This document shows, one piece after another, positions 27,688 through 36,712 of a stretch of DNA of 64,000 bases (position 1 is the first letter of the stretch; every line of letters starts with the position of its first letter). The notes beneath the pieces were generated by a model, which saw nothing but the letters and a program-made list of their open reading frames with translations, ran no database searches and was not told where the DNA came from. This DNA comes from Paenibacillus foliorum (GTDB taxonomy: Bacteria; Bacillota; Bacilli; Paenibacillales; NBRC-103111). Location: assembly GCF_013141765.1 (NCBI RefSeq), contig NZ_WHOD01000049.1, positions 186,001-250,000 on the forward strand, written 5' to 3'. A program made the position numbers and the translations under genes.

Positions 27688-28461
27688 ATGTATAAGCTAT
27701 TGGTCGTAGATGATGAAGCGGAAACCAGAAGCACCTTGTGCAGCTGTTTTCCATGGGAGCAGCTAGGATTCCGCGTTGAAGCAGAACGGGGCAATGGCAT
27801 GGAGGCGCTCAAATATATCCTTCAGCAACCTGTTGATGTACTCCTCTGCGATATTAAGATGCCCGTGATGAACGGAATCGAGCTGGCCAAGGAAATTGCG
27901 ACCCGCAAGCTTCCTATCCGAATCATTCTGCTCAGCGGCCTGCGCGATTTTGAGTATGCACGTCAAGCTATCAACTGCGGCGTCCGTCACTATTTAGTTA
28001 AGCCTGCCAAATACAATGATATTTTCACAGTCTTGTCCGAATTGAAAATAGAGCTGGATCAGGAATCCCAGCATCCCAACTCAGAGCTGTCGCTTGAACG
28101 CGATGTGTTAATTCTAGAGGGGCAGGACGATCCTGTTATTCAAAAAATCATCAGCTTCATCGAAATGGAGTACCGGACAGTAACCTTGGAGGAGTCAGCG
28201 AAGCATGTGCATATGAATCCTACCTATGTTAGCGCCTACTTCAAGAAGATGACAGGCTGTAAATTTTCAGAATATGTCCAATCTGTCAAAATGAACAAAG
28301 CAGCCGTTCTGTTAAAGGACCGCCGCTTTAAAGCCTTCGAGGTTAGTGAAATGGTGGGGTATGCGAATGCGAAAAATTTTATCCGGTCTTTCAAGCAGTT
28401 TTACGGAAAAACGCCGGGACAATATCGGCATGAAGGGCAATTTCCCGCTTCCCCTCATTGA
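27688..28461 (+). CDS. AraC-type response regulator (YesN-like)
   Basis: A 257-residue protein: receiver domain at residues 1-120 with the acidic pair VDDE and the phosphoacceptor Asp near residue 55 (CDIKMPVMNG), then a two-helix-turn-helix AraC DNA-binding domain at ~150-250 (MNPTYVSAYFKKMTG, FSEYVQSVKMNKA, VGYANAKNFIRSFKQFYGKTPGQYR). It lacks the long linker of full-length YesN proteins, so it is on the short side. Phosphorylated by the downstream kinase, it probably activates the divergent transporter-sulfatase-GH28 operon. The next gene overlaps it by about 30 bp. Confidence 0.95.
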   Translation: MYKLLVVDDEAETRSTLCSCFPWEQLGFRVEAERGNGMEALKYILQQPVDVLLCDIKMPVMNGIELAKEIATRKLPIRIILLSGLRDFEYARQAINCGVRHYLVKPAKYNDIFTVLSELKIELDQESQHPNSELSLERDVLILEGQDDPVIQKIISFIEMEYRTVTLEESAKHVHMNPTYVSAYFKKMTGCKFSEYVQSVKMNKAAVLLKDRRFKAFEVSEMVGYANAKNFIRSFKQFYGKTPGQYRHEGQFPASPH

Positions 28462-30262
28462 TTCAGCTTTGCGGCGCAAGTTTTTCATCAGTCATTGGAT
28501 TAGGATTGTAATCCCTTGCTTTATCCCTTTGTTTATATTGGGAACCTTAGCTATTGTCATCACCAATCAATATATCCGTTACAATGTGGAACAGAGCAAC
28601 GCCAATCAGTTGAACCAATTAAATGAGCTTGCCCAGGTGATATCCTCAGAGCTGGATTCCTTAAGCCTTTCTTTTGATAAGGATCCTAAAATTACATTAA
28701 AGCTGAAAAGCCTTTTGTCAGCGCCCTCGTTTTCTTATGAAGATATGGAAGCGCTATTCTACCTGAAAAACGTACTAGACGTCCCTGCCAACTCCAAGCC
28801 GTATATTCACTCAATATCTGTCTATTATGAAAATCCGTATAATCGGGTATTAAGCTCGCGCGATGGACTTACCCTTATTAACCGTTCCGATGATACCTCC
28901 TGGTTCGAGCGTTACAATGATCTCCGTTCCCGGCAGGAGGAGATGATTACTGAGGTCAGGAAAATTGACGCCTATGGGTTCGACCATCAATCCAATCATC
29001 TAGTCACCATTTACAAGCCGTTCTCCTACGGATATCCCGGTTACCATAAAGGGCTGATCATTATGAATGTTCTCCCCTCTTACTTCGAAGCACTGTTCGA
29101 TTATTTCAACGAATTGCCCGGACGGTACTTCTATATTGCGGACAAAGACGGAGAGCCTATCATGAAATCCAGCGGCTTCTCTCAATATATCCCCCTTCCG
29201 TCGAAAGGGGACTCTCAAGACGCGGCTACCTCTGCCTCTCTAAGTCGGTTTGAATATGCTGATAATCTGGTAAATGTGAAGCAGGTTCCCCGTCTGCAAT
29301 GGAATCTGATTTCCGTCGTGCCCAAGGATTCCCTGTACAGCCTGCCGCGTACGATCGTGTACATGACTGTCATCTTATCGTTATTTTCACTGCTGTTAAG
29401 CTCCGTGTATGCGCTTTGGATCACTCGAAGAAATTATCGGCAAATCGCACAAATCGCGGGTATCCTCGAATCTGCCGACAGGCCTGCACAGCCTATACCC
29501 GATATTCCATCTAAAATCAATGATGTATACGAATGGATCATCAAATCGATTTTGGAAACATTTCTAGAGCACAAGTATGTGAAAATCCAGCTTTCCGAAC
29601 GAAAAACGAAGATGGAGCTGCTGGAGCTTAAAGCCTTGCAGTCGCAAATGAACCCGCATTTTCTATATAACACGTTACACTCCATATACTGGAAGACGCT
29701 TCAGCTAACAGGCTCCCCTAACGATGCTTGCCGAATGATCGAGCAGCTAAGCGATCTTATGGAATATGCCGTTCGTTCCAAAGATGATCTGGTTCCGCTA
29801 AGCATGGAAATAGCCCATGTCCAAAGCTTCATTGACATTCAGCACTCCCGGTTTCCAGGTAGATTCGATGTTCAATGGGATATTCAGCAGCAAGCGGAAG
29901 CTTGTCTAGTGATCAAAATCAGTCTGCAGCCGCTTATTGAGAACAGTATCCATTATGGCTTGGAAAGTCGCGATTTTCTTAACATTAAAGTGAAATGCCG
30001 GATGAAGGGAACCAACCTGCAAGTAACCATCCTTGACAATGGAACCGGTATACCGAAGGAGCGGCTTGAGCAAATCCGCGCTTCCTTCCACTCAGAGTCG
30101 ATGCAGTCTGATCATGTCGGCCTCTCTAATACGAGCAAGCGATTATCACTGCAGTACGGCCCCGCTTCATTGCTGCGTATTCTCAGCAAGCCCGGATGCG
30201 CTACAGGCATCACTCTTACTTTTCCACAGGCCATAGAGGTTAATGATGCAGCAAATAAATAA
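28430..30262 (+). CDS. Membrane sensor histidine kinase, YesM (LytS/HPK7) type
   Basis: About 610 residues. One TM helix near the N-terminus, an extracellular sensor region of ~280 residues, a second TM helix (MTVILSLFSLLLSSVYALWI), then the His_kinase domain with QMNPHFLYNTLHSIYW (phospho-His near residue 409) and a HATPase domain with PLIENSIHYGLE and DNGTGIP. The ATG at 28430 lies inside the response-regulator gene, giving a 32-nt overlap and translational coupling, but no strong RBS is visible, so the exact start is uncertain. No clear HAMP domain is seen. It likely senses extracellular saccharide, perhaps with the binding lipoprotein. Confidence 0.92.
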   Translation: MKGNFPLPLIDSALRRKFFISHWIRIVIPCFIPLFILGTLAIVITNQYIRYNVEQSNANQLNQLNELAQVISSELDSLSLSFDKDPKITLKLKSLLSAPSFSYEDMEALFYLKNVLDVPANSKPYIHSISVYYENPYNRVLSSRDGLTLINRSDDTSWFERYNDLRSRQEEMITEVRKIDAYGFDHQSNHLVTIYKPFSYGYPGYHKGLIIMNVLPSYFEALFDYFNELPGRYFYIADKDGEPIMKSSGFSQYIPLPSKGDSQDAATSASLSRFEYADNLVNVKQVPRLQWNLISVVPKDSLYSLPRTIVYMTVILSLFSLLLSSVYALWITRRNYRQIAQIAGILESADRPAQPIPDIPSKINDVYEWIIKSILETFLEHKYVKIQLSERKTKMELLELKALQSQMNPHFLYNTLHSIYWKTLQLTGSPNDACRMIEQLSDLMEYAVRSKDDLVPLSMEIAHVQSFIDIQHSRFPGRFDVQWDIQQQAEACLVIKISLQPLIENSIHYGLESRDFLNIKVKCRMKGTNLQVTILDNGTGIPKERLEQIRASFHSESMQSDHVGLSNTSKRLSLQYGPASLLRILSKPGCATGITLTFPQAIEVNDAANK

Positions 30263-30293
30263 ACCTGTCCGCGAGCGGTCAGGTTTATTTATT
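30254..30293. terminator. Bidirectional terminator between kinase and adenosine deaminase genes
   Basis: Perfect 14-bp stem AATAAATAAACCTG / CAGGTTTATTTATT with a 12-nt loop that contains CCGC/GCGG. The kinase stop codon lies in the 5' arm. AT-rich arms on both sides let it work for both converging genes. Confidence 0.88.
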
Positions 30294-30367
30294 CGAGGAT
30301 GATGATCTGTCGAGTAGGATTGTCATGGCAGAAATAACCAGCGGCGGGCACATTTCTTCCCTTTGCA

Positions 30368-31402
30368 CTACAGTTCGCCTATCAGCTGCTCGAACTCCAG
30401 CTTTAACGATTGTTTCTCATTCGCTTCAAGAAAGGAAGCATCCACACCATTCATTACGAGTGTCACAAGATCAGGTACGGTGAATCCGAATTTCTCGGTA
30501 ATAATCTTATATTCCTCCGTAATATTGGTGCCCGATACAGTCGGATTATCCGTATTAATAGTCAGTATCAAGCCTTGGTCGAAGTAGTGCTTAATCGGAT
30601 ACATATCCCAATCGGTCACAGCCTTCGTTTGGATATTACTGACCGGGCACATTTCAAGCGGAATTCTTCTTTCTTTAATAATCTCCATAATAGCCGGATT
30701 CTCCTGCACCCTTACCCCATGTCCAATTCTCACGGCTCCCAGATGGGTGATCGCTTCATATATATTGGCAGGTCCTGCCGCTTCTCCAGCATGGATCGTA
30801 ATTGGAATCCCCAGCTTCCTGGCTAGTGCAAAGGTGTCGCGGAAATTGGCTGCAGGATAAGACGCTTCATCTCCTGCCAAATCAACAGCCACAAGGCCCT
30901 TACCCATATAATTTGCCGCGGCTTCAATAACCTCCCGGTTAGCCTGCGCTGAATGATTCCTCATGCAGATAGCGATCACACGCACTTTGACACCGAATCT
31001 TCTCTCCCCTTGCTTTAAGCCTTCAATGACCCAAAAGATCGCCTCATCCACAGATAGTCCTTTGTCTCTATGCAGCTGGGGCGCAAACCGCACCTCGATA
31101 TATTTGCAATAATGCCCGGCGGATTGTTCAACTGCCTCATAAGCAACCCGCTGTAAAGCTTCCGCAGTTTGAAGAAATGGAACGGTAAAATCAAATTTAC
31201 TCAAATATTGCGTAAGACTGCTGCAATTCTCAGCAACCTGCAAGTAAGGAAGGAGCTGCTCCTTATCGGTAACCGGCAACGAAATCCCTTGCTCTTCAGC
31301 CAAAATCATAATCGTATCGGGCTTCACGCAGCCATCTAGGTGTAAATGGAGATCGACCTTGGGCATCTTTTGCACAATATCCGTAATTCTGCCAGTTAAC
31401 AT
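30368..31402 (-). CDS. add: Adenosine deaminase
   Basis: A 344-residue amidohydrolase with all the family motifs: KVDLHLHLDG (two zinc His), IPITIHAGEA (zinc His and substrate residue Glu), IGHGV (catalytic His), CPVSNIQT and LTINTDNPTVSGT (metal Asp). It converts adenosine to inosine in purine salvage. GGGAGGG before the ATG. It is transcribed alone. Adenine deaminases in the same fold have slightly different active-site residues, so a small chance of that activity remains. Confidence 0.94.
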   Translation of the reverse strand: MLTGRITDIVQKMPKVDLHLHLDGCVKPDTIMILAEEQGISLPVTDKEQLLPYLQVAENCSSLTQYLSKFDFTVPFLQTAEALQRVAYEAVEQSAGHYCKYIEVRFAPQLHRDKGLSVDEAIFWVIEGLKQGERRFGVKVRVIAICMRNHSAQANREVIEAAANYMGKGLVAVDLAGDEASYPAANFRDTFALARKLGIPITIHAGEAAGPANIYEAITHLGAVRIGHGVRVQENPAIMEIIKERRIPLEMCPVSNIQTKAVTDWDMYPIKHYFDQGLILTINTDNPTVSGTNITEEYKIITEKFGFTVPDLVTLVMNGVDASFLEANEKQSLKLEFEQLIGEL

Positions 31403-31637
31403 AGTCTTTCCCTCCCATTATTAATATCCAATTTGCCGTTCTATCATCATGACTAAAATATATTTTATCCACTGTACATTTATGTTATGTAAATGTTAAT
31501 ATAAATGACACATAATTAACAGGAATGCTGTTAACAACCATTGGAAACTTCTTTAAGCAGGACTTCACGCGCCTTTTGTTGAAATTTAGTGTATGGTTAA
31601 TAGACTAAGTGAATAAATAAGTGAGGAGATGTGATCC

Positions 31638-33290
31638 ATGAACCTAAACAAACGATTAAGCTATTATTTGCTGCTGTTTCCTTTAACACTCCTGATTTGG
31701 TGCGCCAGCCTTGCACTTCCGGCACAACAAGCAGATGCGTTTTCTTATAGCTATGAGGGAGTACCTAAACAAACTATCGGTGTTACTAAGCCAACCCTTA
31801 CCTTCTATTTCAAAAGTGATATGAACATAGCGCCGACAACCTATTCCATGTATTTAAACGGCGAAAGAGTGGCTGTTTCCTATGATGCAGCAAATTCGAT
31901 ATTCTCTTATACTCCATCCAAAGATCTCGCGCCCGGCAATTATTCGGTGCGGATCTCGATAAAGTTCGCAGGCTACGAGGCTCTAGAGAAAACTTGGTCC
32001 TTCCAAGTCTCAAAAAATGCGATTAAGCAATTTAGCGCGGCTACTCCCGATCAACTGAACGCACTTGCTGTAATTAATGATTATCGAGTCCTTCATGGAC
32101 TGCCTTCCGTTAAATACAACGAACAGCTAAGTGCCAGCGCCACCGCACATGCCAGTTATTTGGACATTAACAAAATTAAGCAGAGTCAGACAAGCCAAGA
32201 CAGCCTTCATTCTGAAGACCCCAGTAAAGACGCTTATATCGGCACAACGCCATTGGAGCGCGCTGCTTATTTCGGTTATACGAAGGCTGTAGGTGAAGAT
32301 GCCGCTTATATATCAGGTACTGATGATGAAGCTATCGACGCTTTATTCGATGCTCCTTATCATCGGAATCCCTTTTTGAACCCTTATATAAGGGAAGTTG
32401 GAGTTGGAAAAATAGGCAATTATACAATCATTGAATTCGGGCTTGAGCCGGATGCTGGTCCCCAGCTCGTTGTGTCTCCTACTGAAGGAGATCGTTATGT
32501 CCCAACCTCTTTTGATGGCAATGAATCTCCCGATCCGTTGAGCATTCATCCGAATGAAGTTTTCCCTATTGGATATCCGATCATGGCGCAGTATTACGGC
32601 TCTTCGGTGGATAAAGTCAAGCTGCTCAGCTCAGAGCTGCTGGATAGTAAGAAGCAGCCTGTTGAGACTCTAGTGAATACGCCTGATAACGACAAAAACC
32701 TTACTAACGCCGTTATAATAATGCCGCGCAAACCGCTTCAGGCTGATTCCAGCTATCACGTAAAGCTGAAGCTGCAAGTAACCAAGAAGGACGGCAGCAT
32801 AGTAACAGAGGATAAAGAATGGGATTTCACAACAGAGCCCGCCAACCAAATCGGCAAAAAGAAACTGCATCAAAATGCGGCAAATTATAAAAAATATTCC
32901 GTCTCGGTAGCCCCTATGATGCGCACAGCCAGCTTTGGGCTTGATGGAAGCAGCTATCTAGTGGATGGAATTAGCTTCCCCATGAAAAGGACACCTCAAA
33001 TTACCGACGGTTCCTCCTATCTGTATATCCGCGATCTCGCCGCGGCTCTCGGGGCCAGCGTGGATTGGGATGAGGCTCAGCGTGCAGCTGTCTATACGAA
33101 GGGAAGCTTGAAGGTTACGCTGTATACCACGAAGGATGCTTATATGGTAAATGGGGAGCTTCGGCCAACCACAACTCCTGCCAAGCTGCTTGGTGAAAAT
33201 ACGATGGTGCCCGTTCGTCTGCTAGCCGAAGTGCTGGGAGCCAAAGTGGATTATGTTGAAGCAACGCGCACGGTAAATATTACGTACTAA
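31638..33290 (+). CDS. Secreted CAP-domain protein with Ig-like and copper-amine-oxidase-like stalk domains
   Basis: A 550-residue exported protein. Signal peptide to about residue 32 (LPAQQADAF). Residues ~35-130 form an Ig-like bacterial domain ending WSFQVSK. Residues ~140-275 are a CAP/SCP domain (VINDYRVLHGLPSVKYNEQLSASA, SLHSEDP, ALFDAPYHRNPFLNPYIREVGVG). A second sandwich domain follows. The last ~110 residues have the Cu_amine_oxidN1 pattern (YLYIRDLAAALGASVDWDEAQRAAVY, MVPVRLLAEVLGAKVDYVEATRTVNI), common in Paenibacillus surface proteins and probably wall-associated. Molecular role unknown. GAGGAG precedes the ATG. Confidence 0.88.
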   Translation: MNLNKRLSYYLLLFPLTLLIWCASLALPAQQADAFSYSYEGVPKQTIGVTKPTLTFYFKSDMNIAPTTYSMYLNGERVAVSYDAANSIFSYTPSKDLAPGNYSVRISIKFAGYEALEKTWSFQVSKNAIKQFSAATPDQLNALAVINDYRVLHGLPSVKYNEQLSASATAHASYLDINKIKQSQTSQDSLHSEDPSKDAYIGTTPLERAAYFGYTKAVGEDAAYISGTDDEAIDALFDAPYHRNPFLNPYIREVGVGKIGNYTIIEFGLEPDAGPQLVVSPTEGDRYVPTSFDGNESPDPLSIHPNEVFPIGYPIMAQYYGSSVDKVKLLSSELLDSKKQPVETLVNTPDNDKNLTNAVIIMPRKPLQADSSYHVKLKLQVTKKDGSIVTEDKEWDFTTEPANQIGKKKLHQNAANYKKYSVSVAPMMRTASFGLDGSSYLVDGISFPMKRTPQITDGSSYLYIRDLAAALGASVDWDEAQRAAVYTKGSLKVTLYTTKDAYMVNGELRPTTTPAKLLGENTMVPVRLLAEVLGAKVDYVEATRTVNITY

Positions 33291-33342
33291 TGAAGAAGTA
33301 ATTTATGAACGTGAGATGGAGACACTCCTATCTAGAATCTGA

Positions 33343-33374
33343 AGAACCTAGCGGCAATCTGAACCGCTAGGTTC
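33343..33374 (+). terminator. Terminator of the CAP-domain gene
   Basis: Twelve-bp perfect stem AGAACCTAGCGG / CCGCTAGGTTCT with a 9-nt loop, then TTATT. Confidence 0.88.
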
Positions 33375-33431
33375 TTTATTGTGCAAATCCATACGTTAGT
33401 ATGTGGAGAGGGAGCCGGATGTCGGATGCCG

Positions 33432-33564
33432 GCAGCTGTTGAAGTAGTGTTCCCTAAACAGTAGGCTTGTAGCGGTTGGAACACGAACTTCAAAGATGGT
33501 TCATACCTGAGCAGTCACCGTAGGTGACGACCAGGGCGGACGCTGCCGTCCCTCACCCCACACC
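33432..33564 (+). ncRNA. Unassigned structured element, copy A
   Basis: A long hairpin pairs TTGAAGT (33439-33445) with ACTTCAA (33487-33493) and GTGTTCC (33447-33453) with GGAACAC (33478-33484). The loop has GGCTTG...GCGGTTGG. Then GAGCA-GTCACC-GTA-GGTGAC-GACCAGGG forms a second hairpin (33514-33528), followed by AGGG...CCCT and CCCCACACC. The same layout and much of the sequence recur at 59604-59743. No coding frame crosses it. It matches no RNA family I can name. Confidence 0.65.
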
Positions 33565-33765
33565 TCCAACACGCGCGAATCCTGGGCGCGCGTTGCGGCA
33601 TTGCATGGCGGTCGGTCGAACCATTGTCTTTTTGTTCCACTCCGTCCTTTGCGTTGCTTTCTCACTTCCTAACCGGTATTCATATATTCCCGAGGAGGGA
33701 AAATCATGAACCCTTTCATCGATCGAGGTACTCGTGTGGGATAGTTCTCCCCTTGATTCGGTCTT

Positions 33766-33842
33766 AAGCGGAACTACGATGCCTTATTTCTCTTACCCAC
33801 CTCAGAAATCACAAATCCACGGAACTACGATACCTTATTTCC
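33766..33842 (-). repeat. Short dispersed repeat, two copies (minus orientation)
   Basis: Copies at 33766-33790 and 33818-33842 read, on the minus strand, AAATAAGG(C/T)ATCGTAGTTCCG. They are direct repeats of each other, 52 bp apart. Related copies lie at 35163-35186 and in four places at 59780-59970. Confidence 0.75.
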
Positions 33843-33928
33843 TCTCAGCTGATGGTAGTCTTTTTAGTAGACACATACTAAGGAACAACCTTTATAATAA
33901 ATACAACAATAAAGGTTAGAGGTGTGAC

Positions 33929-34216
33929 ATGGCAGATATAAGGGAAAGTTACGATGAAGAATTTAAACGCAAAACAATCGAACACTTAGAGTCTAGCAAT
34001 AAGAGACCAACTGACATTGCAAGAGAATTAAGTATTCCTAAAAGTACCTTAAGTCGCTGGATCAAACAATATGGTTCTGGTGCGGTAGTGTCACCCAATC
34101 AAGCGTTTGTGGATTATGAACGACTACGGAAATTGGAACAATTAACACGTGATCTGCAAGAGGAAAATGAAATTTTAAAAAAGGCGATGCACTTCTTCAC
34201 AAAGGACCCGCGCTGA
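33929..34216 (+). CDS. IS3-family OrfA (transposase helix-turn-helix subunit)
   Basis: A 95-residue protein with a helix-turn-helix (TDIARELSIPKSTLSRWIKQYG) and a C-terminal leucine-zipper coiled coil (LRKLEQLTRDLQEENEILKKAM). It ends with the slippery heptamer A-AAA-AAG (34177-34183) in the reading phase that permits -1 frameshifting to make the OrfAB transposase. OrfA alone usually acts as a regulator of transposition. GAGGTG RBS. Confidence 0.9.
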   Translation: MADIRESYDEEFKRKTIEHLESSNKRPTDIARELSIPKSTLSRWIKQYGSGAVVSPNQAFVDYERLRKLEQLTRDLQEENEILKKAMHFFTKDPR

Positions 34217-35085
34217 TCTACCCGTTTATTCGTAAACACCGCTTCCAGTATCGGACCCAGAAGATGTGCACGATCTTGCAAGTATCAAGAAGCGGATATT
34301 ACAAGTGGATGAAACGTAAGCCAACCCCCCGAGACAAGCGAAGAAAGCAGCTTAAGAGGCGCATACGGGATGTTTTCATTCGCTCTAAAAAGCGTTATGG
34401 CAGTCCGAGAATCACGGCAGTACTTCGCGAAGAAGGCTTTGCCGTATCCTCCAAAACCGTTGCCCGCCTTATGAGGGAAATGGGATTGAAATCGTGCATG
34501 GCACGGAAATACAAAGCAACCACCAACTCTAAACACTCCATGCCGGTGCACGACAATACGCTAAACCGCCAGTTTAACGTTCTAGCTCCTAACAAAGTTT
34601 GGGTAACAGATATTACCTATATTCGTACCGGCGAAGATTGGTTGTATTTAGCTAGCGTGATGGATTTATTCTCCCGTAAAATTGTAGGTTGGGCTACAGG
34701 CCCTCGTATGACACAGGAGCTGGTTTTAGATGCCTTGGACATGGCTTACAAGCGTCAGAGTCCCCAACCAGGCTTGCTACATCACTCCGATCGGGGTTCT
34801 CAATACGCCTGCACAGAATACCAAAAACGGCTAGAATCTTACAAAATGGTAGGCAGTATGAGCCGCAAAGGAAATTGCTACGATAATTCATGTATTGAAG
34901 CTTTCCACAGTACGCTAAAGAGAGAACTTGTATATGTGATAAAGTTTAAAACCCGAGAATAGGCTAATAAGGAGCTCTACACGTATATTGAGTTCGACTA
35001 CAACCGAGGTCGGATTCATTCCACTTTGGGTAATAAATCTCCTCATCGATTTGAGCAGCTGTACTATGAAAATCTCTTAGCTTAA
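34177..35085 (+). pseudogene. IS3-family OrfB transposase, interrupted by an in-frame TAG
   Basis: In the -1 frame relative to OrfA the sequence encodes an IS3 DDE transposase: HTH_21-like YGSPRITAVLREEG, first Asp in VWVTDITYI, second Asp in HHSDRGSQY, and the Glu in NSCIEAFHSTLKRE. The frame stops at TAG (34960-34962, after KFKTRE). It then continues in frame with ANKELYTYIEFDYNRGRIHSTLG and ends at TAA 35083-35085. Only the last ~40 residues are lost and the DDE triad is intact upstream. The amber codon most likely arose from CAG or GAG. Confidence 0.85.
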
Positions 35086-35162
35086 ATCTAGGGTAGTTCC
35101 TTAATTGTGTGTCCGCTTTCTTGACAGAAGAGCAAGCCTGCCGAAATACTCACATTAAAAGC

Positions 35163-35186
35163 AAATAAGACATCGTACTTCCGTTT
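35163..35186 (+). repeat. Short dispersed repeat (plus orientation) beyond the IS
   Basis: AAATAAGACATCGTACTTCC then GTTT, matching the minus-orientation copies left of the IS at most positions. The pair therefore faces inwards around the insertion. Confidence 0.65.
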
Positions 35187-35518
35187 CACTTAAATGTTAA
35201 CGTGTGCAAACCAAAATAGCGGATCCCAGTTCCCCTACCTACCGATTCGGCGGTGACTATGTGAAGTTGTCCAGAATTAACCTCATATGCCCATCGTTTG
35301 GCTAACACCCATCGCCCCTTGAGAAACCGCGAAAAATGGTCAGCTTTAAAAAAAAGGGAAAGCTTCGTTCGCCTTAAACCAAATAAATTCTATAAGCAAA
35401 AGCTTCTATTCGAAGCCCTGTCGATGAAGATACATTCGTGTAATAGCGGTAACTTTTCTTGCACTATCAGAATGATTCAGCTCCGCTGAAAACTTATAAA
35501 TTCTGATATTATAAGCAA
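35187..35518. other. Intergenic region after the IS
   Basis: About 330 bp with no frame that resembles a protein and no recognised signal. It may be residual non-coding DNA of the site entered by the IS. Confidence 0.4.
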
Positions 35519-35563
35519 AGGCAGTCTAAAGCTGTGCAACCCAGCTTTAGACTGCCCATTTTT
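35519..35563. terminator. Strong hairpin terminator before the dehydrogenase gene end
   Basis: GGCAGTCTAAAGCTG and CAGCTTTAGACTGCC-type arms (14-15 bp, perfect apart from the loop) followed by ATTTTT on the plus strand and CTTTGCTT on the minus strand. It probably ends the minus-strand dehydrogenase transcript and blocks read-through from the IS side. Confidence 0.75.
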
Positions 35564-35587
35564 GACTTTTAATGGCTGAGCATGATT

Positions 35588-36547
35588 CTAAGAAAGCTTC
35601 CGAATCGGCGAACCGGACAGAAACGCTTCTATATCTTCCACAGCGTCCTGAAAATAAGTATGGTAATTGGCTCGTGACACATACCCAAGATGCGGGGTGG
35701 TCAGAACATTAGGAAGTCGACGTAATGCATCGTCCTCCGGCAAAGGCTCAATCTCGAATACATCTAGACCCGCACCGGCTATCCACTCGTTTTGAAGAGC
35801 TTCTATAAGAGCGTCCTGATCCACAATCGGAGCGCGGGATGTATTGATCAGATAGGCAGATGGACGCATCCTTCTGAGCTCCTTCGCACCAAGCAAACCT
35901 CTCGTCCGTTCGCTGAGCACAAGATGGACGGACACAATATCACAGCTTTCCAGCAGCTCCTCTTTAGATGCAGCTAGCTGTACGCCTACTTCTTCGGCCC
36001 TCTCTTGGGTTAAATTTTGGCTCCAAGCCATCACTTCCATCCCGAAGGCCTGCCCAATACGCGCCACCCTCCCGCCAAGCTTACCGAGTCCTAGCAATCC
36101 GAGCCGTTTGCCCTGGAGGTCCGATCCGATTGTACTTTGCCATGGGCCATTCGTCCGAATCGCATTGTGTTCCTGCACAATGTTCCGGGCAAGCCCCAGG
36201 ATCAAAGCCCAGGTAAGCTCTGTGGTAGGATCACCGCTGCCTGAAGTGCCGCAAACAACTACTCCACGCGAGGCTGCCGCTGCTAGATCAATCGATGCAT
36301 TTCGCATGCCCGTCGTGACAAGCAGCTTCAAACGAGGCAGACGTGCTAGAAGCGGTGCCCGAAAAGGCGTTCGTTCGCGCATCATTATGATGATGTCGAA
36401 ATCAGCGATCACACTAACGAGCTCATCCTCATTATCCAGATGCTGATGAAAAGTCTCAACCTCTACCCTATCAGAGATAGATGTCCAATCTGCCATCGTC
36501 CTTGCTGCATGCTGGTAGTCATCAAGAATTGCACAGCGAAGTTTCAT
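35588..36547 (-). CDS. D-isomer-specific 2-hydroxyacid dehydrogenase
   Basis: A 319-residue NAD(P)-dependent oxidoreductase. A Rossmann motif GLLGLGKLGGRVA (about residue 150), the catalytic Arg in INTSRAPIVD, a Glu in DVFEIEPLPEDD and the catalytic His in TPHLGYVSR are all present. It reduces 2-keto acids or oxidises D-2-hydroxyacids; SerA-like phosphoglycerate activity is less likely because there is no ACT domain. AAGGAGG sits before the ATG. Monocistronic. Confidence 0.93.
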   Translation of the reverse strand: MKLRCAILDDYQHAARTMADWTSISDRVEVETFHQHLDNEDELVSVIADFDIIIMMRERTPFRAPLLARLPRLKLLVTTGMRNASIDLAAAASRGVVVCGTSGSGDPTTELTWALILGLARNIVQEHNAIRTNGPWQSTIGSDLQGKRLGLLGLGKLGGRVARIGQAFGMEVMAWSQNLTQERAEEVGVQLAASKEELLESCDIVSVHLVLSERTRGLLGAKELRRMRPSAYLINTSRAPIVDQDALIEALQNEWIAGAGLDVFEIEPLPEDDALRRLPNVLTTPHLGYVSRANYHTYFQDAVEDIEAFLSGSPIRKLS

Positions 36548-36712
36548 ATGCTATAACCTCCTTCAGATTCAGTAAATCTTGCATCTTTGCGGAGAAACCT
36601 TTAGTTCAGATTACCATACTAAAGGCTCAGATTTGCATATAAAATTTTCGCGGAAGTATTGAATAAGGATATAGATGGTAGACTTACTTAGATCTTCAAT
36701 CTAGTTAACTGT

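Larger units (their letters stand above)
33850..35126 (+). mobile_element. IS3-family insertion sequence (decayed)
   Basis: Contains orfA (33929-34216) and an orfB with an amber stop. Terminal inverted repeats are recognisable. AGACACATACTAAGGAACAACC on the left (33869-33890) matches the complement of 35092-35114 (GGACACACAATTAAGGAACTACC) with small differences. The right end is ...TTCTTGACA near 35126, and the left end is placed near 33850 by symmetry. No target-site duplication could be confirmed, so the outer limits are approximate. It lies inside the array of short repeats. Confidence 0.75.
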
